From Peptococcaceae bacterium UBA2264 (GTDB lineage: Bacteria; Bacillota; Desulfitobacteriia; Desulfitobacteriales; Desulfitobacteriaceae): a stretch of 21,876 nucleotides of DNA. The DNA is taken from positions 34,603-56,478 of the forward strand of contig DDXI01000118.1 of NCBI GenBank assembly GCA_002347475.1. Reading direction: 5' to 3'. Below the pieces are notes generated by a model. It made no database searches, was not told the DNA's origin, and saw only the letters and a program-made list of their open reading frames with translations. Position 1 is the first letter of the stretch. Each line of letters starts with the position of its first letter. The position numbers and the translations under genes are program-made. This document shows positions 21,858-21,876 of this stretch, piece after piece.

Positions 21858-21876
21858 GTTACTATTTCCCCATTTA

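Overview
The window looks like a chromosomal segment of an endospore-forming, low-to-moderate-GC Firmicute of the class Clostridia. The markers are the run RNase Y, YmdB-type phosphodiesterase and SpoVS, strong AGGAGG ribosome-binding sites with frequent TTG and GTG starts, and gene families such as the short clostridial N-acetylglutamate synthase and a KimA-like permease. A Peptococcaceae/Desulfitobacterium-like relative is plausible, but the genus is a guess. I see no rRNA, tRNA, IS element, phage gene or CRISPR array; it reads as vertically inherited housekeeping DNA with several informative regulatory sites.

Layout, left to right. 1-1577 (minus): acetyl-CoA synthetase, cut by the window edge. 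1578-2121: non-coding, with a reiterated operator-like repeat upstream of acs and two hairpins beyond thrC. 2122-3606 (minus): threonine synthase, divergent from a uridine-kinase-like nucleoside kinase at 3752-5149 (plus). 5184-6925 (minus): GIY-YIG protein, DUF948 membrane protein and YigZ-family protein. 7200-8141 (plus): stand-alone formyltransferase resembling the hydrolase domain of 10-formyl-THF dehydrogenase, convergent with a KimA-like APC permease at 8335-10284 (minus). 10572-11463 (minus): zinc-ribbon protein and an orphan 125-residue protein. 11639-13885 (plus): Ski2/Mtr4/HelY-type helicase with a DSHCT-like C-terminus. 13984-15813 (minus): HAD hydrolase, N-acetylglutamate-synthase-type GNAT under a promoter overlapped by an ARG-box-like palindrome, and a small membrane protein. 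15893-16408 (plus): HD-domain protein. 16447-18476 (minus): class I aminotransferase joined to a PHP phosphoesterase gene by a 1-base overlap. 18635-21605 (minus): spoVS, ymdB and rny. 21643-21857 (minus): an apparent stand-alone transcription unit, with consensus promoter and intrinsic terminator, just upstream of rny and without a convincing ORF.

How the genes may work together. RNase Y and YmdB are linked in Bacillus through RNA turnover and sporulation/biofilm decisions, and SpoVS is a sporulation-associated protein. Here spoVS carries a very good sigma-H-type promoter, so the right third looks like an RNA-decay/sporulation neighbourhood. The PHP phosphoesterase (TrpH/RNase AM-like) and the Ski2-like helicase also belong to families that act on RNA or nucleotides; a functional link to RNase Y is only inference. 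The remaining genes are unlinked metabolism: acetate activation, threonine, arginine, C1-folate, possible potassium uptake and nucleoside salvage.

I did not find an obviously new defence or biosynthetic system. The best leads are regulatory or small: the promoter-terminator RNA unit upstream of rny, a possible 36-codon gene between rny and ymdB, the operator repeats upstream of acs, the ARG-box promoter, and a shared start-region duplication between the KimA leader and the 11463 gene.
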